Position numbers and translations under genes: made by a program
Notes under the pieces: generated by a model
Told to the model about the DNA's origin: nothing
Database searches by the model: none
The model's input: only the letters and a program-made list of their open reading frames with translations
NCBI GenBank assembly: GCA_026391795.1
Contig: JAPLDI010000006.1
Coordinates: 1,983-50,828, forward strand
Source of the DNA: Bacteroidota bacterium
GTDB lineage: Bacteria; Bacteroidota; Bacteroidia; Bacteroidales; FEN-979
Direction: 5' to 3'
DNA length: 48,846 bases
Part shown: positions 18,507 through 26,458 of the stretch, piece by piece
How the letters are laid out: each line of letters opens with the position of its first letter
Position numbering within the stretch: position 1 is the stretch's first letter

Positions 18507-19952
18507 TCAGGGTTCAATCCAGAGCACTGAATTTCCGGTTCCATATTCGTTTTCCTCCCAGAGATCATTGCCCGGGTCGCGGATCCATTTCCCGTCAACA
18601 ATGAATTTGTAGGTATATTTCCCCGGCTTTAAGTAGATCGGGAAGGTCCATTTGCCATCTTTTTGTACCATGATAAAATTATCCTGGTTCCAGCCGTTGA
18701 AACTGCCTGCAATCGTTACTTTCTTTGCCGACGGGAATTTATCCAGCCGGAAAAGATAGTTTGATTTGTTGGCAAGGAACGAATTCTGCATTTCGCCCGA
18801 GCCCGAGGTATTCGGGTTGGCAGGATCAATCATCCATTTCCCGTCGACAATGAATTTATATTGATAATTCCCGGGGCCCAGAACATAAGCCAGCTGCCAT
18901 CCGTCCTTGACTTTTTCCATGAACAGCTCTCCGGTATTCCAGCCATTGAAATCTCCGGCGAGGATTACATTTTTCGCATTTTCGAACCCTTTCAGGCGGA
19001 AAACAATACTTTGGCCGATCTCGATCACGGAGTTAAAATTCCCCGCACCATCCGGGCGTTTAAGTTTATTGTCAGGGTCGGTGATCCATGCCTTGTCAAC
19101 GATAAACTTATACGTGTGGGTCCCTTCATGCAGGTACATCGAGATGAGCCAGTTTCCCTTTACGGCCACCATACTCAGTTCCTCTTCTTTCCAGTTGTTA
19201 AAAGAGCCGGCCAGGAATACCCGATGTGCATCCGTGTGACCCCGAAGCATGAAGATCCGGTTGTAACAATAGACAACAGAATTATTGCCCCCATAGGTAT
19301 CGTCTTCGGTAAGCCGGTTAAAAGGATCCTCTGTCCACGTGCCGTCAAGAATGTATTTATAGGAATATTTGCCCGGTTTCAGTTTCATGTCAATGATCCA
19401 GCCCGAATCGCAGGGCTGCATCGGGGTTTGTTGCGTACTCCAGGAGTTGAACGATCCCGACAGGAAAACCTTTTTTGCCTCCTTATGACCGGGAAGGAAG
19501 AACCGTGCAATACTCTCCTTGTAACGGAACACAGAAATCCTTGTAAAGCGATTTACACCATATACTGCCGATTCCCTTTCCGCCTCACCGGCCGCATTCA
19601 TCCAGCGGTCGTCTACAAGAAACACATCCTTTGACGACGAGGTTTTTTCAGGTTTGATCCGGATTGATTTGGACAACTCAACCTGGTGACTGTTCAGTTT
19701 CTTAACCTCCCATTTGGCCCCCTTAAGGTCGATCTCCGTCTTCCCTGAATAAACAGCTGCGAGAAGCGTACTGTCGAGATCAAACAACCGGGTCAGTTCT
19801 TTCTTCTGCGTGTTATTCCAGTTCAGGTCAATCGTAAAATACATGATCCCGTTTTCAACGCGGCAGACCGTACTCGGGTTGAATTGTGACCTCGCTCCCT
19901 GACCCAGGAGGAGCAGGAACAAGAGCAGGAGATATGTTTTCGTTTTTCTCAA
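18507..19952 (-). CDS. Secreted protein with four tandem CBM48/AMPK-type glycogen-binding-like domains
   Basis: 481 residues. A signal peptide (RKTKTYLLLLFLLLLGQG, then ARSQ) is followed by a unique N-domain (25-145). Four repeats follow at about 149-228, 233-312, 317-394 and 399-479. Each has the signature VFLAGSFN.W, a W about 20 residues later, Y.YKF(I)VDG.W and DP.N, as in the glycogen-binding domain of AMPK beta and the CBM48 domain of branching enzymes. The glycan-contacting Trp and Lys positions are kept in all four. No catalytic domain is attached, which is unusual because CBM48 generally accompanies one. The start is TTG at 19952, whose bases overlap the TGA of the upstream protease gene (TTGA). 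No ATG lies before the signal peptide, so translational coupling from the protease is likely. It could bind alpha-glucans at the cell surface or periplasm. Confidence 0.88.
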   Translation of the reverse strand: MRKTKTYLLLLFLLLLGQGARSQFNPSTVCRVENGIMYFTIDLNWNNTQKKELTRLFDLDSTLLAAVYSGKTEIDLKGAKWEVKKLNSHQVELSKSIRIKPEKTSSSKDVFLVDDRWMNAAGEAERESAVYGVNRFTRISVFRYKESIARFFLPGHKEAKKVFLSGSFNSWSTQQTPMQPCDSGWIIDMKLKPGKYSYKYILDGTWTEDPFNRLTEDDTYGGNNSVVYCYNRIFMLRGHTDAHRVFLAGSFNNWKEEELSMVAVKGNWLISMYLHEGTHTYKFIVDKAWITDPDNKLKRPDGAGNFNSVIEIGQSIVFRLKGFENAKNVILAGDFNGWNTGELFMEKVKDGWQLAYVLGPGNYQYKFIVDGKWMIDPANPNTSGSGEMQNSFLANKSNYLFRLDKFPSAKKVTIAGSFNGWNQDNFIMVQKDGKWTFPIYLKPGKYTYKFIVDGKWIRDPGNDLWEENEYGTGNSVLWIEP

Positions 19953-20953
19953 CTCTTCCCGGTTTTATTGAAACTGATACTGATTTCGCTTTTCACAAGG
20001 TTTATACTGATCTCTCCCTGTTCGAAGAAATCGTAACCCAGCATTCCGTCAATCGGGTAGTCATAGATTGAAGACAGGGTGCCGAGACTTGTAACGATGG
20101 TCTGCATGTTTGTTATTGCATGTTCGCCAAGACTGAAATCATTCAGCTTCCCTAAAAAAACCTCCGATTCCCCCGAGCCCACTCCCAGCAAATCTGATCT
20201 TCGCAGTATGGTAACCGTACTTAACACTTTTTTTGAGGCATAACAGCTTATTACATTCGACTCAGCTCCGGTATCCAGGCAAAAATCAAGGAATTTCCCA
20301 CCGATCTTCACTTTGACAAAAAGGACATTGCGGCAGATGAACACCTTCTCTGTCACATCGGCTTTAAAATCATTTTTCTGAACCGACAGCCGGTTTCCGG
20401 ATTTATCGAGCCGATAGAGACGCAGTTCATTATGATTGATGTCGATGACCACTTCAAGACCTTTCAGCATAGAGGCCCCAAAAAGGCCAAGGATCTTGAC
20501 GCCCCGCCGGTTTTCAATATGGCCGAGGCTGGTCACGTCGGCCAACAGGTTGGTATAGGAAAAACCTGAAATATCGAGTCTCCCCACCCGGGTGCGCGAC
20601 AGTTCACCGGTCGACCCGGTGATTCCGCCCCCTTCCACGCCACTCATAAGGATGTACTTCCTGAAATAGGTGCTGTTAAGGACAAGCTGTGACGAACCGG
20701 TATCAAAAAGAAAATTGCCCACCAGGTTATCCACTTTCGCTTCGATCATGAAAAGTCGCCCGATGCGTTTCAGCGGAATGATCACCGATTCAGGTTCACC
20801 CGCCGGCCCGGCATTTCCCATCCTGAGTCCGGGAATGTAAATGGTATGATTCATCTCGGGCCCGGCAATCAAGGGAATTCTTTCAGAATGTGAATTCCCG
20901 GAGGAAAACAGAAGGAAGAGTGCAGTTCCGATAACCCGGAAAAAAAACCTCAT
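19949..20953 (-). CDS. Exported pepsin/retropepsin-like aspartyl protease
   Basis: 334 residues from the ATG that opens the signal sequence (MRFFFRVIGTALFLLFSSGN). The frame is open upstream to 21100, but that extension is not signal-like. Two aspartyl protease half-sites are visible: FLFDTGSS with Asp84 and CLDTGAESNV with Asp227, each preceded by a beta-strand pair (GNFLF; GKFLDF). One chain with two DTG motifs implies a monomeric bilobal enzyme, like other Bacteroidota clan AA proteases. It is expected in the periplasm or at the outer membrane. Its stop overlaps the TTG start of the four-CBM48 gene, so the two products probably act together. A near-consensus TACTTTCG lies upstream on the minus strand. 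Confidence 0.85.
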   Translation of the reverse strand: MRFFFRVIGTALFLLFSSGNSHSERIPLIAGPEMNHTIYIPGLRMGNAGPAGEPESVIIPLKRIGRLFMIEAKVDNLVGNFLFDTGSSQLVLNSTYFRKYILMSGVEGGGITGSTGELSRTRVGRLDISGFSYTNLLADVTSLGHIENRRGVKILGLFGASMLKGLEVVIDINHNELRLYRLDKSGNRLSVQKNDFKADVTEKVFICRNVLFVKVKIGGKFLDFCLDTGAESNVISCYASKKVLSTVTILRRSDLLGVGSGESEVFLGKLNDFSLGEHAITNMQTIVTSLGTLSSIYDYPIDGMLGYDFFEQGEISINLVKSEISISFNKTGKS

Positions 20954-21023
20954 GCCTGGAATTTTAAACGAAAGTAGGCATATTTTCAATTTATTGGTTA
21001 TTCCATTCCTGAGATAAATTGCA

Positions 21024-21031
21024 TATTTTTG
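21024..21031 (+). promoter_or_regulatory. -7 box, TMTC-like gene
   Basis: TATTTTTG (TAnnTTTG) 59 bases before the ATG at 21091, in the divergent spacer shared with the protease gene. A TTG at 20994 is 27 bases upstream, longer than the usual spacing. Confidence 0.4.
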
Positions 21032-21090
21032 GTCCCTGATCCGGCAAACCCTGATTCCGCCTCTTTGCCGCTGTAATCCAAAATGAGAAC

Positions 21091-23109
21091 ATGGATCCAA
21101 CGCTGAAAACCAAATCCGAAAAAAAACCAGCCAGCTCCTCCTTTCCTGACAAGCTTCTTCAATATCCTTTCGCCATCCTCCTCATTTTCATCCTCATCTT
21201 TATCGTTTACGCTCAAACGCTTTTCTTTTCTCTCGGAAAGCTGGATGAAACCAACATCATTCTTGACCATCTTGCATTTCTGAGCGATTTTCATAACCTG
21301 AAAGAGGCTCTCCTGACCAACCCGTTTTTCAACAAAGGCGGTGATTTTTACCGCCCTTTGCAGAATCTTTCTTTCATGATCGACGCCCACCTGAGCGGCC
21401 AGAACGGCTGGGCCTATTACCTTACAAACATCCTGGTTCACGGGGTTACCTGTTCCATCCTGTATTACCTTCTGACCCTCTTCGGAAAGGATAAAAGAAC
21501 AGCCCTGCTGCTGGCCCTCATCTTTGCAGTGCATCCGTTATTTGTTCAGACCGTTGCATGGGCGCCATCCCGCGGCGATCTTTTCCTCTGTATGTTCGGA
21601 CTCGCCTCTTTCATCTTTTTCATCCATTACATACGATCGGGAAAGGTCCGCTTTCTTCTTTTCAATAGTACCGCATTCGGTCTGGCGCTGTTATCAAAAG
21701 AAACCGCCGTAATCATACCGGTGATCTGCTTTCTCTATTATTTTCTTATCGAAAAAGAGCGGAAGGTCACTGTCGCAAGGCTCCTGATTCCGCTGGGTTC
21801 CTATCTTGCCCTTTTTGTCCTCTTCATGATTATCCGTAACTATGTTGTGATGATCGTGGTTCAGAAAGGCCAATTCGGGATCCTTCCTTTCCTGGTGCAC
21901 CTGCAGACTATTCCAGAGTTCATCTTTAAATTCTTTCTTCCCCTGGGACTGGGCCCGATGCCGGCTTTCAACTGGGCCTATACCCTCGCTGGCTCGATCC
22001 TTGGAATGGGAATGATTGCCCTTGCCGTGCGTTTCAGGAAAGAATCGGGTAATCGCTACCTCTTCGGGCTGGCCTGGTTCCTGTTGTTCGTCATCCCTGC
22101 GCTCATGTACATCAACAAATACGGCGCTGCCGCCTGCGACTATATGGAACACCGGGCCTATCTTCCGTTAGCCGGAATCCTGATCTTTGTTTATTGTTTC
22201 CTGACGGGTTACAAGCCACTTCGTGACAACAAGGGGTTTCAGGTTTTCCTGGTTTTTATCCTGGTTGTTTTCGGGATCTACGCTCATGTTTATGCACGGA
22301 ATTACAAAACTCCGCAATCCTATTATTCTCTTGCTGTATCCAATAATCCTGCCTCTGCCATCGCCTGGTTTAACCTCGGGGCAACGAAGATGAATTTTGA
22401 AAAAGACTATACCGGGGCCATTCACGATTACAACACTACGATCAGGCTGCTGCCTGATTTCCCGGAATCGTACATCAACCGCGGCTTCTGCAGGGAACAA
22501 TTGAACGATTTTCCCGGGGCGGTGTCAGATTATGGAAAGGCTGCCCGGCTTAAATCAGGCTGGTACGAACCGCATGTTAACCTGGCTGCGGTAAAACGCA
22601 AGATGGGACAGGTACAGGAGGCCATCCGTGAATACGACACGGCCCTGACCCTGTCGCCGGGGTTTTACCAGGGCTACAATGAACGGGGTGCACTTCGGAT
22701 GGAAATAAAGGAGTACCGTGCGGCACTTGAAGATTTTAACTCGTCCATCCGCCTGAATGAAAAATATCCCGAAGCTTTTTTCAACCGGGGGTTGCTTGAA
22801 TCCGGGATGCAGGACTACAAGTCAGCCATGGAAGATTATACCCGGGCCATTCAGCTGAATAAGGAGTATGTAGAAGCCTGGGTAAACCGCGGAGTATTGA
22901 AATACCAGCTGCAGGATTTCCAGTCTGCCATCGGCGATTTTAGCGAAGCGCTTGCACTCGATGACAATTTTGCCGAAGCCTACCTCAACAGGGGAATGGC
23001 AAGATACATGACCAACGACCGCAAGGGTGCCTGTGAAGACTGGGAAACGGCAAAAAAACTGAAGATCCCCGAAGCAGAAGGGCTGTTGCAGCAGTATTGC
23101 CGGAACTAA
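21091..23109 (+). CDS. TMTC/PMT-like polytopic glycosyltransferase with C-terminal TPRs
   Basis: 672 residues. About 10-12 hydrophobic segments cover residues 25-410, beginning YPFAILLIFILIFIVYAQTL. The first periplasmic loop has GKLDETNIILD and then DFYRPLQNLSFMID and NGWAYYLTNILVHG. These match the acidic loop and the RP.....D / H..N...H pattern of the GT-C protein O-mannosyltransferase and TMTC families. Seven TPR units follow (about 425-665) with W.N.G......D...AI.DY...I.L. Eukaryotic TMTC proteins have this membrane-plus-TPR layout and O-mannosylate proteins using lipid-linked mannose. The bacterial substrate is unknown, though Bacteroidota do O-glycosylate exported proteins. The stop TAA shares bases with the stop of the convergent TonB receptor gene. 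Confidence 0.85.
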   Translation: MDPTLKTKSEKKPASSSFPDKLLQYPFAILLIFILIFIVYAQTLFFSLGKLDETNIILDHLAFLSDFHNLKEALLTNPFFNKGGDFYRPLQNLSFMIDAHLSGQNGWAYYLTNILVHGVTCSILYYLLTLFGKDKRTALLLALIFAVHPLFVQTVAWAPSRGDLFLCMFGLASFIFFIHYIRSGKVRFLLFNSTAFGLALLSKETAVIIPVICFLYYFLIEKERKVTVARLLIPLGSYLALFVLFMIIRNYVVMIVVQKGQFGILPFLVHLQTIPEFIFKFFLPLGLGPMPAFNWAYTLAGSILGMGMIALAVRFRKESGNRYLFGLAWFLLFVIPALMYINKYGAAACDYMEHRAYLPLAGILIFVYCFLTGYKPLRDNKGFQVFLVFILVVFGIYAHVYARNYKTPQSYYSLAVSNNPASAIAWFNLGATKMNFEKDYTGAIHDYNTTIRLLPDFPESYINRGFCREQLNDFPGAVSDYGKAARLKSGWYEPHVNLAAVKRKMGQVQEAIREYDTALTLSPGFYQGYNERGALRMEIKEYRAALEDFNSSIRLNEKYPEAFFNRGLLESGMQDYKSAMEDYTRAIQLNKEYVEAWVNRGVLKYQLQDFQSAIGDFSEALALDDNFAEAYLNRGMARYMTNDRKGACEDWETAKKLKIPEAEGLLQQYCRN

Positions 23110-25445
23110 TCCTTCTTGTTGTGGTCGTAGATTCCGAAAGGAAGAATTAAACCGAAGGTTATATTCCTTCCCATGTTGTAGATCCCCACATATTTCAGTC
23201 TGCTCAGATGATCAAAATATTTTTCATCGGCCAGATTTTTTCCGCTGATATACACCGTCCATACCTGATTTTGAACTTTCAGGTTTGCCCCGACAGATGC
23301 ATTGATCAGCACATACCCGGGAGTGCAGGTTTCAAAAGTGTCTGTGTTGTATTGTCCGAAATGAATTTCAAGTCCGGCTTCGAGGTATGGCGCATTCAGC
23401 CAGGATGCCCTGGGGGTCTTATAGGTCCACCGGATGTCGTGCATTGTATGAAGCGCCGGAATATAGGGTAGCCAAATTCCGCTCGACAGGTTCTTTCCCC
23501 AAACATAATCGATGTTATTGTCAAAATGAAGGGCATCTACCGGGTGAATGTCAAGTTCAAACTCAAACCCTTTCAGCACAGAATTTCCCTGGATATAACG
23601 GAAAACCTGGTAAGCCTTTCCGCCTGAGGTTTTCATCTCGCCATTAAAATTCCGGGCATAAATGTAATTATCGATCACATTGTAAAAACCGTTAAAGACA
23701 GCACTCAGCCATTTGATATTGGCTGAAATCTCCCCATCGACCTGCAGACTTGTTTCCGGTTTCAACAAAGGGTTCCCGATCTCGTACCGGAAGGTTCCTT
23801 CGTGGACTCCGTTTGCACCGAGTTCGGCAATGTTGGGAGCCCTGAATCCGCGGCCAACATTGAATTTCAGGTTAAATGTCTTGTTCAGCCTGAAGGTGAA
23901 TCCGGCCGACCCGGTAACAGCCGAAAATCCGGTGTGAAACCCGGGAAAGACCGTGTCTCCTGAAGTGGCCGGATTTCCAAGGGAATCATGAATCATGGAT
24001 TTTCCTGTTATGGAACGGTAATCAAACCGGATGCCGGCATTCAGGGTAAACTTTTCCCATGATTTCTTCCCATATACAAATCCTCCCCAGTCCTGAAGAT
24101 CGTAATCGGGAACGAGGAACTCAACACCTTTATTCAGGTTGCTCTGGGTCATCCCCGAAATTCCAGCAACGAACTCGAAGGATTCGTGCAGCTGCAATGT
24201 GTAACGGGCATCATACGCCAGGGTTGCAAGTTGAAGGTATAGACCGGGCATGTCGGGGGTAACCGCAAACTCCCGGCGTTTGTTGACCTGGTAACCGATG
24301 TTGAACCTGACCTGGCTGTTTTTCAGAAAGAGGTTTGTGGATGAAGATGCCTGGTAATGGTTCACAATCTGATAAGGGACCTCTATCTTCCTGCTCCTTG
24401 CCTGTTCGTCGGAAACCGGGTTTCCCTGGTAATCAAGAAACTGCCGGGTAACAGAATCCCTTGTCCCGTCAATCATCCCTATTTTAGTATTGAATGCGCT
24501 GACATGCAGGTGTGTAAACCCCCATTTCCTAACCAGCCCGAGAAGCAGGTTGTAGTTATTTTCAGTAAACGCAGAGTTGTAAACATATTCCGGCGGGGTT
24601 TTGTAGGCGGCTGCATTTTTATAGGTTCCCCTCAACCGCCAGAGAAAACCACCCTGGTTGCCTTCCACCATGAGTGAATTGCTGAATAGCCGATTGCTGG
24701 TGGAAAACTGGGAAGCGACCTCGCCCTTGACTTTTCCATTTTCGGCAGGGACAGGTTCAAGAATGTTGATGACTCCACCCATGGCATCTGACCCGTAAAA
24801 CAGGCTGGCGGGGCCTTTTAACACTTCAATCCGGTCGACAGAAAACTGGTCAATTTCAATTCCATGCTCATCACCCCATTGACTTCCTTCCTGCCTCACT
24901 CCCTCATTCAGGGTGACAACATGATTGTAACTCAATCCGCGGATGACTGGTTTTGAGATTTCGCCGCCGGTAGTGATCTCCGAAACCCCCGGCACAGTGG
25001 CTATGGCATTGATGATGTTGGTGGATGGAGTGGTAAACAGCTGGAGTTTATTGATTGGCGTTATGGAAACACTGCTCCGGCTGTTTTCGCTCGACAAGGC
25101 ATTTCCCGTTATGACTACTTCCTGTGACTCAATGACAGATTCTGTAAGTTCAAAATTCCGGGTTGTTGTTTTTCTCAGGTCAATTGTGACGGTAATCGAT
25201 TTGTACCCGATATAGCTCACCTGGAAGAGCAGGGAGCCTGAAGGCAAATTCCGGATCGTATAATTTCCGTCCTTGTCGGAAGAAGCACCTGTTTTCAGAT
25301 CCGGAATATATACGGTAGCGCCAATCAACGACTCCCCGTTCTCTTTGTCAGTGATTTTTCCCGAAAGAGTACCCTGTGAATACGAAGAGGTAATCCACAA
25401 CAGGAACGAAACCAGGAATGATAAACGGACAGGCAGGATATTCAC
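23106..25445 (-). CDS. TonB-dependent outer-membrane receptor
   Basis: 779 residues. A signal peptide (NILPVRLSFLVSFLLWITSS) leads into a carboxypeptidase-regulatory-like domain (about 25-105: GTLSGKITDKENGESLIGAT). The plug follows (about 106-230: QEVVITGN, ATVPGVSEITTGGEI, VIRGLSYNHVVTLNEGVRQ, VDRIEVLKGPASLFYGSDAM). A 22-strand barrel continues to the C-terminus. The plug segment SQWGDEHGIEID is acidic and His-bearing, a feature I associate with metal-type receptors, but substrate is unproven. It is not a SusC, since no SusD gene follows. The start is GTG at 25445; no in-frame ATG precedes the signal peptide. It is 43 bases after the PepSY-like gene, so probably co-transcribed. Confidence 0.93.
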   Translation of the reverse strand: MNILPVRLSFLVSFLLWITSSYSQGTLSGKITDKENGESLIGATVYIPDLKTGASSDKDGNYTIRNLPSGSLLFQVSYIGYKSITVTIDLRKTTTRNFELTESVIESQEVVITGNALSSENSRSSVSITPINKLQLFTTPSTNIINAIATVPGVSEITTGGEISKPVIRGLSYNHVVTLNEGVRQEGSQWGDEHGIEIDQFSVDRIEVLKGPASLFYGSDAMGGVINILEPVPAENGKVKGEVASQFSTSNRLFSNSLMVEGNQGGFLWRLRGTYKNAAAYKTPPEYVYNSAFTENNYNLLLGLVRKWGFTHLHVSAFNTKIGMIDGTRDSVTRQFLDYQGNPVSDEQARSRKIEVPYQIVNHYQASSSTNLFLKNSQVRFNIGYQVNKRREFAVTPDMPGLYLQLATLAYDARYTLQLHESFEFVAGISGMTQSNLNKGVEFLVPDYDLQDWGGFVYGKKSWEKFTLNAGIRFDYRSITGKSMIHDSLGNPATSGDTVFPGFHTGFSAVTGSAGFTFRLNKTFNLKFNVGRGFRAPNIAELGANGVHEGTFRYEIGNPLLKPETSLQVDGEISANIKWLSAVFNGFYNVIDNYIYARNFNGEMKTSGGKAYQVFRYIQGNSVLKGFEFELDIHPVDALHFDNNIDYVWGKNLSSGIWLPYIPALHTMHDIRWTYKTPRASWLNAPYLEAGLEIHFGQYNTDTFETCTPGYVLINASVGANLKVQNQVWTVYISGKNLADEKYFDHLSRLKYVGIYNMGRNITFGLILPFGIYDHNKKD

Positions 25446-25488
25446 ATCTACAAAATAATATTCACATTCCGGATTTGATGATCCGATC

Positions 25489-25965
25489 CTATTTCTTTTG
25501 CTTTGTCGTTACTTTATATTCCACCTTCCTGGCTTCCTGCTGAAGAATCTCTCCCTTGTCTGAGAACCTCACTGAATATCCCCCTTCGCCCTTTTTGAGA
25601 TCCATCTCATAACAGATTCCTTTATCAAAAGCTTCGCGTTTTACGGTTGCAACGATCGTGTAACCCGGAAAATTTTTTGTAACCGAAGCGGTCACTTCTT
25701 TCGGAAGTCCGGAGGGACTTATCTCCTTTTCAGATTCAAGCAATTTTCCTGCAGGATTGTAAGTAAGTATATTTTGTTTCCCCTGGTCCATGAACAAAAT
25801 CTTATAATTCCCGTTATCGGCCCCGTATTGCACACCTTTGGCAGTGGGAAATTGCCTGGTAAAAGCCTGTTTTACAGGACCAGGAACCTTGTCTGAAGCT
25901 ATTTGCTGCGAAAATGCCATGACGGCGAGCAGGAAAACAAAAAATGTAAGTGCTGTTTTTCTCAT
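25489..25965 (-). CDS. Secreted PepSY-like protein
   Basis: 158 residues from the ATG that begins the signal peptide (MRKTALTFFVFLLAVMAFSQ). The frame is open 20 codons further up, but a -7 box lies inside that extension. The mature part has two similar halves, each with a helix carrying V..AF...FP.AK or V...V.KNFPGYTI, then strands (YKILFMDQGKQNILTYNPAG; CYEMDLKKGEGGYSVRF). This is the pattern of the Bacteroidota periplasmic PepSY-like family (formerly DUF2874). These small proteins may act as inhibitors or ligand-binding modules; function is unproven. The TonB receptor gene follows 43 bases downstream. Confidence 0.8.
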   Translation of the reverse strand: MRKTALTFFVFLLAVMAFSQQIASDKVPGPVKQAFTRQFPTAKGVQYGADNGNYKILFMDQGKQNILTYNPAGKLLESEKEISPSGLPKEVTASVTKNFPGYTIVATVKREAFDKGICYEMDLKKGEGGYSVRFSDKGEILQQEARKVEYKVTTKQKK

Positions 25966-25989
25966 CGTGAACAAATTTTTTTCCGACGA

Positions 25990-25997
25990 CAAAGGTA
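25990..25997 (-). promoter_or_regulatory. -7 box, PepSY-TonB operon
   Basis: On the minus strand TACCTTTG (TAnnTTTG), 24 bases before the ATG at 25965. This position decides that start over the longer frame. A TTG lies 27 bases upstream. Confidence 0.5.
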
Positions 25998-26458
25998 AAT
26001 ATTCTGAATGGATGGACGAGATCACAATTTATCACAGAGACTTCGCGACCTGTTTTTTTAATTCTATGTCTCCCGGAATAAATCTCCTCGCCGCAGAGCA
26101 ACGAGGTATTAACCCATACACCTCAGCCCCGTAAGGCTGACAAAAAAAGTAGTTTTTATTTTCTCGCAGAGGCTCGCTGATGAATCGCAGAGTTCCGCAG
26201 AGAATTGAGATTATGAATTTTAACTCTGCGAAACTGAGTGTAAAACTTTGCGAAACTCTGCGTGTCCTTTTTTTTTTACTTTTTAGTCAACCCCTGCACG
26301 GGATGAGACTTTATAACTCTGAAGTTACTATTTTACCTTCATTCGTAAATTATGTTCACGATTTTGTTTCCCTTGTTTGTAATATTTTTTCTGTAATTTC
26401 GTCCTTTTATTTAATAAGTCCAAATTAAAGATTTAACACAAATCCTCTTTTAATCCTT
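25998..26458. repeat. Divergent spacer with a CTCTGCG-type intergenic repeat
   Basis: The spacer between two outward-facing operons holds a degenerate repeat block. CGCAGAGTT (26186-26194) is repeated in inverted form as AACTCTGCG at 26222-26230 and 26254-26262, with further CGCAGAG and TTTGCGAAACT units between. It can fold into alternative hairpins and ends in a run of nine T (about 26269). No gene was seen. A related but different inverted repeat built on CTCTGTG lies at 45924-46016. Confidence 0.6.
26373..26401 (+). promoter_or_regulatory. Candidate promoter, second TonB receptor
   Basis: TTG (26373-26375), 18 bases, TAATTTCG (26394-26401), one mismatch from TAnnTTTG. It lies 57 bases before the ATG at 26459. 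Confidence 0.4.

Noticed and set aside
18861-19634. 257-codon plus-strand frame opposite the four-CBM48 gene
   Set aside because: The minus-strand gene has four clear domains and a signal peptide; the antisense product has no recognisable feature.
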